NCBI RefSeq assembly: GCF_000238375.3
Contig: NZ_AHBZ03000027.1
Span: 868,001-932,000, forward strand
Length of the DNA: 64,000 nt
Direction: 5' to 3'
DNA from: Pseudoalteromonas citrea
Lineage (GTDB): Bacteria; Pseudomonadota; Gammaproteobacteria; Enterobacterales; Alteromonadaceae
The notes beneath the pieces were generated by a model. The model saw nothing but the letters and a program-made list of their open reading frames with translations, was not told the origin of the DNA and did no database searches. This document shows, one piece after another, positions 1-9,155 of the stretch (its first letter is position 1; the number at the start of each line of letters is the position of its first letter). Both the position numbers and the translations under genes were made by a program.

Positions 1-1233
1 CTCAAGTAATTGATAATGTTGGTCGAGGCAAAAAACCGCTGAATTAAGCTGTAATGTACCTGATATGGCCGATATTTTTTGTTGTAGTATATTAAAAAGC
101 GTTGATTTACCTGCGCCATTTTCCCCAGTAATATGCCACTTTTCTCCTTCATGTATGACAAGATCTATCTCGGCACGTGTGCCATAAGGTAGGGTAAGTT
201 GCAGAGCTCGTACGATGGCTTTTTTATTATGAGCCGCCTGTGTTTGTAGAGAAAAATGCGTATTCTCGGGTTTGATCTGTTTAGCCAGTAAGGTATTGGC
301 AGTGTCTGACAACTTAACCTGCTGTTGTTGAACATTGGTTTTTTGGCGTTTGCTGTTGGCAGTCGCTTGGTCTTTTTTGGCATCTAATAGCACTTTTGCT
401 TGGCTACCTTGCTTGCGCAGCGATTTACCTTTTGCTGCCCGTTGCTGGGCTTTCTCTTGGTTTTTTTGAGTTTCTAATTGAAGCTTACGTTGCTGACGTT
501 TTACTTGGCTAATTTGTTGCTCTAACGCTTGTGTGGTACGTTTTTTAGCGGCTGTAAAGTCGTCATAATTACCTGAAAACACCGTGATGCCATGGGGCGT
601 AAGCTCGCAAATGTATGGGATGTGTTGTAGTAATACAGGGTCATGGCTAACAATCAATATTGGCCCATCAAAGGCGTCTATTTGATTTATTAGCCAGTGT
701 TTTGCTTGCAGGTCTAAATGGTTTGAGGGTTCATCCAAAATAAGTGCCGAGTGATCTGCACTGAATAGCTGCCAGAGCTTTAACCGCGTAAGTTGACCGC
801 CGCTGAGTGTATTACAGTGTTGCCAGTGATCAGTTGGAAGATTAAGTGCCAACAGTTGCGCTTTTAATTGTTCAGCTAAGCGCCAATTGTCACCCACAGC
901 AGCAAAGTCTTGCGGGTCACTGCTGCCATTGGCAATGGCTTCAAGTGCCTGTAATGGCAATGATAATCCTAAATATGCCGCGATGCTGATTGCTGAGTCT
1001 GGTGCGATTTCATCATGTTGCTGTGCAAAGTAACCGATATTTTTATGGCAAGTTACACTGCCTTGTGAGGGTGAAAGCCTGCCTCGAATGATGTTTACAA
1101 GTACTGATTTACCGACGCCATTACGCCCGATAAGTGCCGAACGGTAAGCGTTTAAACTCCAAGATAGATTATGAAAAAGCGACTCACCTTGAGTCAAATT
1201 AAAGCTGATAGTGTGAATTTGAAATATGGGCAT
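1..1233 (-). CDS. ABC-F family ATPase, 3' end cut by window edge
   Basis: The reading frame is open from the ATG at 1233 to the left edge (411 codons), so the C-terminus is missing. It contains two ATP-binding cassettes without membrane segments. The first has Walker A GRNGVGKS and signature LSGGQLTRLKLWQ followed by Walker B LILDEPSNHLD. A lysine/glutamine-rich charged linker follows, then a second Walker A TGENGAGKS near the truncated end. This duplicated soluble architecture is the ABC-F type, whose members act on ribosomes (translation factors or antibiotic resistance) rather than in transport. A very good AGGAGG ribosome site lies just upstream of the ATG. The exact subfamily (Uup, YheS or other) cannot be settled without the C-terminus. 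Confidence 0.9.
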   Translation of the reverse strand, partial: MPIFQIHTISFNLTQGESLFHNLSWSLNAYRSALIGRNGVGKSVLVNIIRGRLSPSQGSVTCHKNIGYFAQQHDEIAPDSAISIAAYLGLSLPLQALEAIANGSSDPQDFAAVGDNWRLAEQLKAQLLALNLPTDHWQHCNTLSGGQLTRLKLWQLFSADHSALILDEPSNHLDLQAKHWLINQIDAFDGPILIVSHDPVLLQHIPYICELTPHGITVFSGNYDDFTAAKKRTTQALEQQISQVKRQQRKLQLETQKNQEKAQQRAAKGKSLRKQGSQAKVLLDAKKDQATANSKRQKTNVQQQQVKLSDTANTLLAKQIKPENTHFSLQTQAAHNKKAIVRALQLTLPYGTRAEIDLVIHEGEKWHITGENGAGKSTLFNILQQKISAISGTLQLNSAVFCLDQHYQLLE

Positions 1234-1609
1234 CTATTGCCTCCTGAAATAAAACAGGCGCAGTGAGGTAGCTAAAGTGCTAAGCGCAGCATAGATGCCA
1301 CACGAAAATATGAAAGGTATAGAGCTACGCCCACTAACCCTGTAGATCCAAAAAAAGAATGAAAAGTTCGGATAACAGGACTTAGTTGTTCATGACGGCG
1401 CATACTCCAAAATAAGAATAGGCGACTAGTGTAAAGCGTTTCGTGGGGTAATTTCAAGGAACTCAGAATGTGAGTTAGTTTGTTTTAGTTAAATGTGATC
1501 GAACAAGGAGAGGGTATGACGTAAAGTTATATTGCACGGGCAAACGTATTATCAATTTGCCCATGACTAGATAGGTCGCTTGGATTATCGGCTTAAATAT
1601 CGGCTGCAG
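1234..1609. other. Intergenic, no gene seen
   Basis: This stretch lies between the ABC-F start and the end of the lipoprotein gene. Only a short minus-strand frame (1272-1457) is present. It lacks family features and a convincing ribosome site, so no gene is called. The promoter of the ABC-F gene should lie near 1240-1330. Confidence 0.5.
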
Positions 1610-2593
1610 TTAGCGGCTAAGATCACCTGATACGCTGCCTTTGATATTGTCGATACTGACATCACCTGGGCCTGCATCTGCAATATGTAGGCTGCCAGCC
1701 CCATTAATATAAATATCACCAGCACCATCGTCTATGGTTACTTTACCTGATACTTGTTCAATTGAAATACTGCCACTGTGGTCTTCAATATCAACATTTT
1801 TACTGGTGTGAGCAATCGATAAGTCACCGCTATCGTCATCAATTTTAATGTTGCCAAGTGCATTTTTAATTTCAAGGCTACCAGACCCATCTTCGATGGT
1901 TATTTCACCACGGGTATCACGCACGGTTAAGTCGCCAGAGTCATCGACAATATTGATGTCTCCTTGCGCATTTTTGATGAATAAGCCGCCTGAACCATCA
2001 GTGATATTAACCGTCTGTACACCATAAACTTCAATGTCTCCAGAGCCATCATCTATATTGATGTTTCCACCTTCATTGATGTCAATGTCACCAGAGCCGT
2101 CGCTAATGCTAACGTGTTGAGCACCATTAACGGTAATATCACCCGAGCCATCCTCAATCTTAATTTGGTTTTTCATACGCTGTATGTTGATATCACCAGA
2201 CTCATCTTCAATATCTAAAATTAAACTTTCAGGCACTGTTATTGCCAGATTAATACGGGGGCTTTGGCCACCCACTACCCATACATTACCGCTACGAGAT
2301 GCTGTTTTTGCAACTAATTTGGCGGTGTCACCTGAGCTGTCTAAGGTCAAAGTGTATTCTGAGTTCTTAAAGGTATAAATGTCAGCATTTACTTTTATCT
2401 CGGTCGCTGTTGGTGAACCAATGATGGTTAATGAACCTGCTTCTAAGTTGGCGTTCAAGGTGGTTAATTGCGCCGCATCTAATACCAATTGCTGCTCTGT
2501 GTGTTGATCTGCATGTGCTGCTGAACCACCAACGTGGACAATACAGCCGCTTAACATGAACGCTGCGCATATTGGAGTAAGTAGTTTCATCAT
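1610..2593 (-). CDS. Lipoprotein with GSGDI-type beta-helix repeats (DUF4097-like)
   Basis: The protein has 327 residues. The N-terminus is a lipoprotein signal, with a hydrophobic stretch ending in a lipobox (MLSGC, Cys at about residue 17). After a mixed region of about 120 residues, the rest is built from about ten copies of a roughly 18-20 residue unit around DGSGDI/DDSGDL with alternating hydrophobic residues. This pattern forms stacked beta-strands in DUF4097/adhesin-like beta-helices. It is probably anchored in the outer or inner membrane leaflet facing the periplasm. The gene stands alone, with an AT-rich region of over 200 bp upstream. The molecular role is unknown. ATG codons at 2593 and 2590 are both possible starts. 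Confidence 0.8.
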   Translation of the reverse strand: MMKLLTPICAAFMLSGCIVHVGGSAAHADQHTEQQLVLDAAQLTTLNANLEAGSLTIIGSPTATEIKVNADIYTFKNSEYTLTLDSSGDTAKLVAKTASRSGNVWVVGGQSPRINLAITVPESLILDIEDESGDINIQRMKNQIKIEDGSGDITVNGAQHVSISDGSGDIDINEGGNINIDDGSGDIEVYGVQTVNITDGSGGLFIKNAQGDINIVDDSGDLTVRDTRGEITIEDGSGSLEIKNALGNIKIDDDSGDLSIAHTSKNVDIEDHSGSISIEQVSGKVTIDDGAGDIYINGAGSLHIADAGPGDVSIDNIKGSVSGDLSR

Positions 2594-3031
2594 CGTGTTG
2601 TTCCTAAAATTATTATACTTTTATTTGTTCATACTTTAGCAACTATGATGCCAAGTTTTAAGCTGTTGTTAAATATGGTTTTATTTTAATTCAAAAAATT
2701 AAATTGATGACTTTGACCAAAAAGTGGTTTTTTAACACAAATAGTGGTCAACTTAATCATACTGTATAAAGTTCATCGAAATGGCGGGTCTAGCGTGCGT
2801 AACATAGTGACCTCGCTCAGTGGCAGTTAATATGGGTCGTAATAATGCTCTTTTCCGATTTTTAGGCGACTCGCGCCGCTGCGGTTCAGTTTTAATGGCT
2901 GTGTTAATCCTAAACTGCATTTATTACTGCCATAAGGAGGTTGTATTTGATTTGCATGATGAAAAATACACTCCATACTTCATTCATATTATTTTGATAG
3001 TTTTTAACTACATTATATTTAGGGCCTTTTT

Positions 3032-3703
3032 ATGAATAAACTCATTAGGTATGGCGTGATATTTGGTGCATCTTACATTGCTTTATCTGTGCAGGCGAAA
3101 GACCTATATGATGTTAAAAAAGCAATTCCGTCACTGGTAACTGATATACGTTATTTTGGTACGGATAACTTTGTCGGTACAGCTATTGATGGGTACTCCG
3201 CACCAAAGTGTTTACTCTCTCTAAGTGCTGTAGCTGCGCTTAAAGTGGCACAAACATCGGCACAACAGTTTGGGCTTAGCCTCAAAGTATATGATTGCTA
3301 TCGACCACAGCGAGCAGTTGATCACTTTGTTAAGTGGGCTGAAGATTTAAATGATACCAAAAATAAAGCGAAGTTTTATCCAGAGGTCGATAAGTCTGCG
3401 CTATTTGAACTAGGTTATATTGCTGCTAAATCGGGTCATTCAAGAGGTAGCACGTTAGATGTTACGTTGATTGATGCGCGCTCGGGGGTTGAGCTTGATA
3501 TGGGCACAAGCTGGGACTACTTCTCGCCATTGTCATGGCCTTCTTCTACTAAAGTAAATACACAGCAACGCGCAAATCGCATGCTATTGGCTAAAGTTAT
3601 GTTAAATTCCGGTTTTAAAGGGCTAAAAGAAGAGTGGTGGCATTTTACCTTGAGCAATGAGCCTTTTAAAACGCAGTACTTTGATGTAGAGATCACCAAG
3701 TGA
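3032..3703 (+). CDS. D-alanyl-D-alanine dipeptidase (VanX/DdpX-like, M15D)
   Basis: The 223-residue protein begins with a signal peptide (hydrophobic run ending SVQA at about residue 22), so it is periplasmic. Zinc peptidase motifs of family M15 are visible: SGHSRGSTLD (His and Asp ligands, about residues 136-145) and EEWWHFTL near the C-terminus (catalytic Glu and third ligand His). Family members cleave D-Ala-D-Ala dipeptide, either to recycle murein or to use it as a nutrient. Length fits the family. No van-type resistance genes surround it, so a housekeeping or nutritional role is more likely than glycopeptide resistance. A short overlapping frame upstream (2820-3035) was not accepted as a gene. 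Confidence 0.88.
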   Translation: MNKLIRYGVIFGASYIALSVQAKDLYDVKKAIPSLVTDIRYFGTDNFVGTAIDGYSAPKCLLSLSAVAALKVAQTSAQQFGLSLKVYDCYRPQRAVDHFVKWAEDLNDTKNKAKFYPEVDKSALFELGYIAAKSGHSRGSTLDVTLIDARSGVELDMGTSWDYFSPLSWPSSTKVNTQQRANRMLLAKVMLNSGFKGLKEEWWHFTLSNEPFKTQYFDVEITK

Positions 3704-3815
3704 CCAAGGTAGGTTTGTGATTTAGGCTTTACTTGCTCAGCATGTAGATGCCACCTTTGCTTATATTATGACGTAATTGGGTTTTCACTCACGCAATCAA
3801 CAGCACCGTTGATGT

Positions 3816-4601
3816 TTAATCAGTGATTGGTGTGTTTTTAGATATTTCCTCAATACGCTCGTTAAAGCTTGGGTGTGTGCTTAACCAGCTCGGGCCGTCT
3901 TGGTGCTGTTTTTCTAACTTGGTAAATATCTCGGTCATGGCTTCGTGGCTGCCATACAACGCAGTCAGTTGTTGTGCGGCATACTTATCGGCTTCCAGTT
4001 CTGCTTGTCGGGAATAACTTTGGGAAACCCCTGTCATTGTACCTTGTAATATTATGTCTGACAGTGCAGAAATATCGCCGAAAACCACGCTTAAGCCAAC
4101 AAAAACGATTGATGAGCTGACGATAGACTCCATCACATGATTATGTTTCACGTGCCCTACTTCATGGAGTAAAATTGCACTTAACTCTTGTGTGTCAGCT
4201 GCTAAGTTGACCATGGCATCTGTAATAATGATGGAGCCGTTGGCTAACGCCATGGCATTGGCTTGGCCCTGCCAATGGCGCAGTGCCAGAGTGAACTGTC
4301 TCTGACTGGTTTGCTCACTTTCTATTAATTGCAAAAATAGTGTTTGGACTTCTTTTTGTTTATTCTCATCCAATTGTGAACCACTAAATTCTGACTCGTC
4401 TAATGCGTCAAGGCTGCTTTCATCAACAATACGGTAAATTGGCTCAGGAATGGCGGTTGCTATTTTTTCGGCTAAATACGGAATAGATTGCGTATAAAAT
4501 TGATAGCCAGCAAAAAGTGTAACGATTAATGTGGTTGTGAGGATCCATAATCGTTGCGTTTGCTTATTCTTTTTTACTCTACTCTCTAGGCTGGAGTTCA
4601 T
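3816..4601 (-). CDS. M48-family membrane-anchored metallopeptidase
   Basis: The protein has 261 residues. One membrane segment lies at about residues 18-38 after a basic N-terminus, so the catalytic part is probably periplasmic. The zinc-binding HEVGHVKHNH (HExxH) sits near residue 146 and a downstream ExEAD-like segment (EAELEADKYA) supplies the third ligand, as in HtpX/BepA-like M48 peptidases. A hydrophobic stretch follows the HExxH. The start overlaps the end of the upstream TM2-type gene by 23 nt, so the two are translationally coupled. The substrate is unknown; quality control of envelope proteins is the usual role of the family. Confidence 0.88.
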   Translation of the reverse strand: MNSSLESRVKKNKQTQRLWILTTTLIVTLFAGYQFYTQSIPYLAEKIATAIPEPIYRIVDESSLDALDESEFSGSQLDENKQKEVQTLFLQLIESEQTSQRQFTLALRHWQGQANAMALANGSIIITDAMVNLAADTQELSAILLHEVGHVKHNHVMESIVSSSIVFVGLSVVFGDISALSDIILQGTMTGVSQSYSRQAELEADKYAAQQLTALYGSHEAMTEIFTKLEKQHQDGPSWLSTHPSFNERIEEISKNTPITD

Positions 4602-4950
4602 TGATCACGTCTTCCATAACGGTAATATTATGCTCAGTAATTATTTTTTGACTGCGAAACAGCTGAGGCAACTCTATAACGATGACGAATAAGATTACAA
4701 AAATTCCAATGGTTGATAGGGTCGCAAGGCCAATAAGCATTAGAGCGAGATTAATTATACCTCGCAGAGTTTTACCAAGGTAGAAATGGTGTAATCCAGC
4801 AGCAAAAAAGTAGTTGAGTACAGCGTAGGTGTCTGGATCTTTAACCAGCTCTAGCTCTAATTGGTAGTAGCGCTTTCTGGTATCCTCAGGTAACTCTGAA
4901 ACAGCCTGGCGAAGTGTTTCTTCTCGCGATCTTAATCTAGATTCATCCAT
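4579..4950 (-). CDS. TM2-domain-like small membrane protein
   Basis: The protein has 123 residues. It has a charged N-terminal half, then FFAAGLHHFYLGK followed by two hydrophobic segments (about 62-80 and 82-98). The G-x-HxFYLG motif before paired helices is the mark of the TM2 domain. It overlaps the downstream M48 peptidase gene and follows the yidD/DUF4177 pair on the same strand, suggesting a four-gene envelope operon read from 5402 to 3816. Function is unknown. Confidence 0.75.
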   Translation of the reverse strand: MDESRLRSREETLRQAVSELPEDTRKRYYQLELELVKDPDTYAVLNYFFAAGLHHFYLGKTLRGIINLALMLIGLATLSTIGIFVILFVIVIELPQLFRSQKIITEHNITVMEDVINELQPRE

Positions 4951-4960
4951 GCTTTACCTC

Positions 4961-5185
4961 CTAAGGTAGTGGGTCTGATTTAACGTCAATACAGTCTGGA
5001 TCGTTACACCGTTTAATACGGCGTAAGCCAAGTAGCCCCCCTTTACACACACCATATTTGTCAATGGCTTGATAGGTATACTCAGAGCATGACGGGGTAA
5101 AGTTACAAGACAAGTTAAAATGTGATTTGGCACCGCCATTCGCTTGATAAGTGCGAATGGCACGCAGCACAAAGTGTTTAAGCAC
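4961..5185 (-). CDS. yidD: Membrane protein insertion efficiency factor YidD
   Basis: The 74-residue protein has the whole YidD pattern: [20 protein letters not shown], then [18 protein letters not shown]. Cysteines are spaced as in the family. YidD normally sits between rnpA and yidC and helps insertion of inner-membrane proteins. Here it is away from that locus, in an operon with DUF4177, TM2 and M48 genes, so this may be an additional copy. The start overlaps the end of the upstream DUF4177 gene by 8 nt. A second minus-strand frame over the same DNA (4954-5172) is a shadow. Confidence 0.9.
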   Translation of the reverse strand: MLKHFVLRAIRTYQANGGAKSHFNLSCNFTPSCSEYTYQAIDKYGVCKGGLLGLRRIKRCNDPDCIDVKSDPLP

Positions 5186-5402
5186 GTTTACGACCGAGTG
5201 TTAATATAACCGCTTCACGGCTCCAAAAGAGTAAAAAACGTTTATTCTCGATTACTTGAAACACGAGCTGCCAGCCGTCTTGCGCTTCTCTGTTCAGAGT
5301 TGCTTCCAGCTTTTTTAATGGTAAACCACTTGAGCCTAACAACAAGGTACCACACCCACCTTCAACTACGTGGATCACTTTATATTCATCAAATTGGCTC
5401 AT
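5178..5402 (-). CDS. DUF4177 domain protein
   Basis: This is a 74-residue soluble protein beginning [10 protein letters not shown], with a central [29 protein letters not shown]. The DGWQLV core followed by a basic strand is typical of DUF4177, a small alpha/beta fold of unknown role. It is the first gene of the yidD-TM2-M48 operon. A GGGAAG-like ribosome site lies just upstream of the ATG at 5402. Confidence 0.75.
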   Translation of the reverse strand: MSQFDEYKVIHVVEGGCGTLLLGSSGLPLKKLEATLNREAQDGWQLVFQVIENKRFLLFWSREAVILTLGRKRA

Positions 5403-5735
5403 AGTACTTCCCTGATTTGTTTATATTAATTAAGTATCTTATGAGTTTATATTTACTTATTAGTTGATTCAACCAATTTAATTGGCAATTTAGGAACAAT
5501 ATAGCTTTTAAGTAACGGTCCTCTCGTTAAAAATAAATGTCGTTGCCTCAGTTAGTTGACTAATAATTATTTCTACTAGATATGCGCGAAAATTGTTTAG
5601 TTTGGTGTTAATAAGCCTGAATACTCAGCGCATAGGTAGATACATACCGCGTTGTGAATGGATAATAATCTGATCTAGGCAAACTCTAAGCCTTGAAATT
5701 AAAAGTATGATTCTTTCGCTTCTCTTATGATGTAT
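5403..5735. other. Intergenic, nothing recognisable
   Basis: An AT-rich stretch between two minus-strand genes. It should contain the promoter of the DUF4177-yidD operon close to 5403. I see no open frame of substance, repeat or hairpin with a T run. Confidence 0.5.
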
Positions 5736-6458
5736 TTAGCGCTTTAGCATCACATTTTCAATTAGGTTTGGGAATAAAGCACGCATTTTCATCATTAAGC
5801 GCATTTGACCTATATGTATTTCTTTTTGCCCTTTTGCTGCGCCTTCAAAAATTTCTAGAGCTGCTTGAGAGGGTGAGATCTTTCCTTTGTTGTGCCCATG
5901 CGGCATGTCAGTATCTACAAAAGGCAAAATGGCCTCACAGACTTTAATGTCACTTTTATGCACTTTGATCTGACCATTGAATGATTTACAAAATGCTCTA
6001 AGGCCTGCTTTATTAGCGCAGTAAATCGGTGAGCTTTGTTTTGGCGAAATGGCTAGCCCCGAGGTAGCAAAAACCCAAGTACCAGCAACGCGGTCGACAT
6101 TTTTAAACAACAAACGAGAGAGTAGAATGGGGGCTGTAAAGTTGATCATGGTTTCTTCTTCAATACTGATCAACTCCTCACTGGCAACAAATAAATTGCG
6201 TGTTTGCTGCACCCCAGCATTGTGGATCACCATATGTAATGGTTCACATGCTAAAGAATGTGCGAACGCTCTTACACTGTCTATTGATTTTAAGTTACAT
6301 TCGTACCATCGGACTTCAGGGTAGACCATTTTGCTGCGTTGTAGATTTTTTGATGAGCTTCCAGTGGCTATAACATTATAGCCATTGTCTACGTACTGCT
6401 TTACTAACGCTTTACCTATGCCACGTGTACCGCCAGTAATTAATACTGTTTTATTCAT
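5736..6458 (-). CDS. Short-chain dehydrogenase/reductase
   Basis: The protein has 240 residues with a Rossmann fold. The nucleotide-binding motif TGGTRGIGKA is at residues 7-16, the NAG motif is present as HNAGVQ (about residue 84), and the active-site YxxxK is YCANK (about residue 145), preceded by the usual serine region (ATSGLAIS). The cofactor should be NAD(P)H. The substrate is unknown, and the gene stands alone. The C-terminal tail (MRALFPNLIENVML) is of the kind seen in small SDRs. Confidence 0.9.
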   Translation of the reverse strand: MNKTVLITGGTRGIGKALVKQYVDNGYNVIATGSSSKNLQRSKMVYPEVRWYECNLKSIDSVRAFAHSLACEPLHMVIHNAGVQQTRNLFVASEELISIEEETMINFTAPILLSRLLFKNVDRVAGTWVFATSGLAISPKQSSPIYCANKAGLRAFCKSFNGQIKVHKSDIKVCEAILPFVDTDMPHGHNKGKISPSQAALEIFEGAAKGQKEIHIGQMRLMMKMRALFPNLIENVMLKR

Positions 6459-7101
6459 GTGTACATTCCTTGATAACTCAACAGTTAGGCGTACACTCCA
6501 TACGCCTTAACTCTCGCTATATTAACGATATAACGTGTATTTTTATGCTCTACTCATTAAAAGCCAGCTTAGCTGTGTTGAATTACAGTCGTTGTGATAT
6601 GACTTATAGTTACCGAGTTAATGGTTAAGAATGAATTTTTAATCGGCATCTAGCTGCTTTATATTTCTTTGTCCCAACACCCTATTACTCGTCTAAAAGA
6701 GTACAAAATTAACCCAAATCATACTGGTTATATATTAATCTGTATAGTTATTCGATGTAGTTTTTCAAGCCTTGGGAACTATTTATTTAATAAATATGCA
6801 ACGTTCCGTTTTCAGGTTTTGTGTGTAAGTACACTAATCTATCATTAACAGCCATAAGCATAAGCAATACGGTAATTATGTTTATTGACCTTCCACAATG
6901 TTTAATCACTCTTTGTGTATCCTATTCAGATACTACATAAGCACAGTAGTTTTCTCATACACATACTTTCTCTACGGGCTAAACAAAACACTTGGTGTGC
7001 TATATCGAAAGCGTGCGACGCTCAATGGATCTGATAGTGAAGCTCTTAGAGCTTTAATCACGTCTTTATGCAGGAATATAGATAGAGTATAGGTGACTGC
7101 G
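6459..7101. other. Intergenic, no supported gene
   Basis: No family-like reading frame is present. A 64-codon + strand frame (6898-7092) has no recognisable domain and runs directly into a decayed transposase end, so it is not called. The region is AT-rich and probably shaped by past IS activity. Confidence 0.45.
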
Positions 7102-7295
7102 CCTGCCGAGACGGCGGTGTATCACTTTAAAAAATTAATGGGTGATAAGCTTACAAGTCGTTAGTTTAATCGGCGGCACACTAAAGCGATGATTAAACTT
7201 AAAGTAATAAATAGAATAAACGGGCTAAATATGCCTAAGTATTAGCATTAAAATTAAAGCATTGGTTATAAAAGGTTTATTGGATCAACAAGACT
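7102..7295 (+). pseudogene. Decayed 3' end of an IS903-group element
   Basis: Translation from 7102 reads PAETAVYHFKKLMGDKL, then TSR-stop-FNRRHT and MIKLKVINRINGLNMPKY, ending at 7245. This matches, residue for residue with many changes, the C-terminus of the intact transposase at 57420-58328 (LAETAMYRFKQLMGDKL...NGLGMPKY). There is an internal TAG. The following non-coding stretch ends near 7279-7295 in TTGGATCAACAAGACT, which aligns with the terminal inverted repeat ATTTGATCAACAAGGCC of that element. The upstream part of the IS is gone. This is an old, strongly diverged remnant. Confidence 0.8.
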
Positions 7296-7854
7296 CGCTG
7301 TATTCCTGCTCATCCTTTTATGTGAGCTTTTTGAGAGCATGATGAGTAACGTATAAGCAAGAAAATAAACGCAATAGTTCGTGTGAATAGTATACAGTTA
7401 GCGTAATTAACTTGTCTTAAAACTCTTTTTTTATTGCTTTATTCATTGCCGCTCTGGTTTTTAGTGGTATTTTATTTTTGCGGTTAATTACGTTTTGTTA
7501 AATTATGTGTGGTTATTGTTTTTATAGTGTATTAGTTTTGTTCAAGTTTTTTGTTGTTCGTTTGGTTGTTTGTTGCATATTTATGTTTGTTTTTTGGTGG
7601 GGATTGTTTTTTAATTGGGGACTTTTCATTGATTAATGTAATAGTCCCAATAAATAGGTTGAATTTCGATCTTTTTTAGTCGGTTATGTTCTTTTTATGT
7701 TTTTTTTATGACTTATTTTGGTTTTTTATGATCAAGAACAATTATTAGAATAAATCATGGGTTTTAGTTATAAGTTATATTCATTATTAAAGCTTATGAG
7801 AGTAAAATCGTAAGTGCTTTTATAATCTAATAGAAAGGAAGTATAAGCGCTGTC
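7296..7854. other. AT-rich intergenic region upstream of a CadC-like regulator
   Basis: A T-rich stretch of more than 500 bp without a credible reading frame. Long T/G-rich runs (7500-7720) resemble AT-rich regulatory DNA often bound by H-NS-like silencers; that is inference. The promoter of the regulator at 7855 should lie in the last 150 bp. Confidence 0.4.
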
Positions 7855-8313
7855 ATGTTTTATGAAGAAACACAAAAAAATCAGTTTAAAAGAGCGTTGT
7901 TTGGCCCTTTTACACTTGATAACCGATCCCAGACGCTAAAGATTGATAATACTTTGGTCAAAGTTGAGCCACTCATTTTTGAATTGCTCGTATACTTTAT
8001 GCTCAATCCTGATCGAGTGATTTCTAGAGACGAGCTGGGAGAAAAAATTTGGCAACAAGAGTTTGTAGATAACAATTCAATCAATCGCGCGATTTCAGAA
8101 TTAAGGAGAATTCTATCGCATGATGCATTGCCTGAAAATGCTATCAAAACTCATTATAGGAAAGGGTACAGTTTTAATCTTGATGTAAAGTTTGATCCAA
8201 AAAATATACTTGATTCGATGCGTGGCGGTTTACGAGCTTTAACACGCCACAACGTTCAAATATTTTTACTACTATTATTGCTCATAGTTTTACAATTGGT
8301 GATATACCTTTAG
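7855..8313 (+). CDS. CadC/ToxR-like membrane-anchored winged-helix regulator
   Basis: The protein has 152 residues. The N-terminal 105 residues form an OmpR/PhoB-type winged helix: FGPFTLDN..SQTLKID, then VEPLIFELLVYFMLNPDRVISRDELGEKIW, NSINRAISELRRIL and THYRKGYSF. The C-terminus ends in one strongly hydrophobic helix (about 134-152) with almost nothing beyond it. It therefore appears to be a membrane-tethered regulator lacking a periplasmic sensor domain, shorter than CadC or ToxR. It sits directly upstream of the biosynthetic operon starting at 8545, separated by a strong terminator, and is the obvious candidate for its regulator. That link is inferred from position only. Confidence 0.82.
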   Translation: MFYEETQKNQFKRALFGPFTLDNRSQTLKIDNTLVKVEPLIFELLVYFMLNPDRVISRDELGEKIWQQEFVDNNSINRAISELRRILSHDALPENAIKTHYRKGYSFNLDVKFDPKNILDSMRGGLRALTRHNVQIFLLLLLLIVLQLVIYL

Positions 8314-8363
8314 CGTTCACAATGACTTTTTTAACTAACTTTAAATATTAATATTTTCATAAA

Positions 8364-8387
8364 AGAGGCCTTTGGCCTCTTTTTTTG
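8364..8387 (+). terminator. Rho-independent terminator
   Basis: A perfect 7-bp stem AGAGGCC/GGCCTCT with a TTT loop is followed by a run of seven T. It ends the transcript of the winged-helix regulator and isolates it from the biosynthetic operon downstream. Confidence 0.92.
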
Positions 8388-8544
8388 TTTGTTTTTTAGT
8401 CCATAAGCTTTTCCTAAGGCAAAATTGTCATGTCATAAGCAAAAATATGCCCTTCATAAGCGACATTGTTGTTGCATTAAGCAATCTTGTGCCCGTCGAA
8501 ATTTGAGCCACTTTTTATTCAAATATTACAAAGAGCACAACACT

Positions 8545-9153
8545 ATGGAACAACAATTTGTTGATAGAAGAGCGTCGTTGTTAGCTAATAAAATTGCCCG
8601 CACTAACTTATTTATGCAGCGACAAAACATTCAAAAAGTCCCTGTGACATTTGCGGGGGAGCAGCTTGATTTTATTCGCTTAGCAATGGTTGACGGTATA
8701 AACGAAGATGCGATAAGAACCATTGATTTTCATCAGCGCTGTATTGGTGCCGACATTGATAATGGCCGTCAATACTGGTGTATGAAAAAAGACGATGAAA
8801 TTATTGGCCTATCAGGGTTTCATTATCGATTATGGGATCCTAAAAGTATCGTATGGGGTGGGTGGTTTGTTGCTCAGCCTAATGCGTCTGCCATGACCAA
8901 AATTGCCATGCTATTAGATACCTTAAAAGTGTTATTAGAAGAGACGGATTATAAGCAGCTTTATATAGAAGTGTTTGCTGATACAACCCAGTCGAACATT
9001 TTAGGCATATATCAATCTTTGCTGTTTACGGAGCTGTCTCGTTTTGAAAACTTCTATGGGCCACAGCAAGATATGGTGGTGATGAAACTGGAGCTTGATG
9101 AACTGCGTCAACATTGGTTATCACTGACCAGCGCTCAACTACAGGTACAGTAG
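8545..9153 (+). CDS. GNAT-like acyltransferase, first gene of the biosynthetic operon
   Basis: The start at 8545 (MEQQFVDRR) is chosen over an upstream in-frame codon because AAAGAGC precedes it at good spacing. The 202-residue protein resembles GNAT N-acetyltransferases: a strand-turn with DDEIIGLSGFHYRLWD, a central strand VWGGWFVAQP, and C-terminal LYIEVFADTTQSNILGIYQSLLFTELSRFENFYG, the usual residue-x-Asn-xx-A/IxxxYxxxGF region. The acetyl-CoA loop (Q/RxxGxG/A) is not canonical, so the fold call is moderate. A role in acylating an intermediate of the pathway is inferred from its place at the head of the operon. Confidence 0.65.
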   Translation: MEQQFVDRRASLLANKIARTNLFMQRQNIQKVPVTFAGEQLDFIRLAMVDGINEDAIRTIDFHQRCIGADIDNGRQYWCMKKDDEIIGLSGFHYRLWDPKSIVWGGWFVAQPNASAMTKIAMLLDTLKVLLEETDYKQLYIEVFADTTQSNILGIYQSLLFTELSRFENFYGPQQDMVVMKLELDELRQHWLSLTSAQLQVQ

Positions 9154-9155
9154 CC

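Noticed and set aside
2820-3035. 71-codon + frame overlapping the dipeptidase start by 4 nt (ATGA), with a hydrophobic end
   Set aside because: No convincing ribosome site, odd composition and no recognisable domain. The overlap alone is not enough to call a gene.
3032-3703. Vancomycin-resistance role for the VanX-like dipeptidase
   Set aside because: No vanH, vanA or vanRS-like genes nearby, and the protein has a signal peptide, which fits a periplasmic peptidase rather than cytoplasmic VanX of resistance operons.
6898-7092. 64-codon + frame upstream of the decayed IS903 end
   Set aside because: No family features or start signal, and it abuts a pseudogene. Probably chance.
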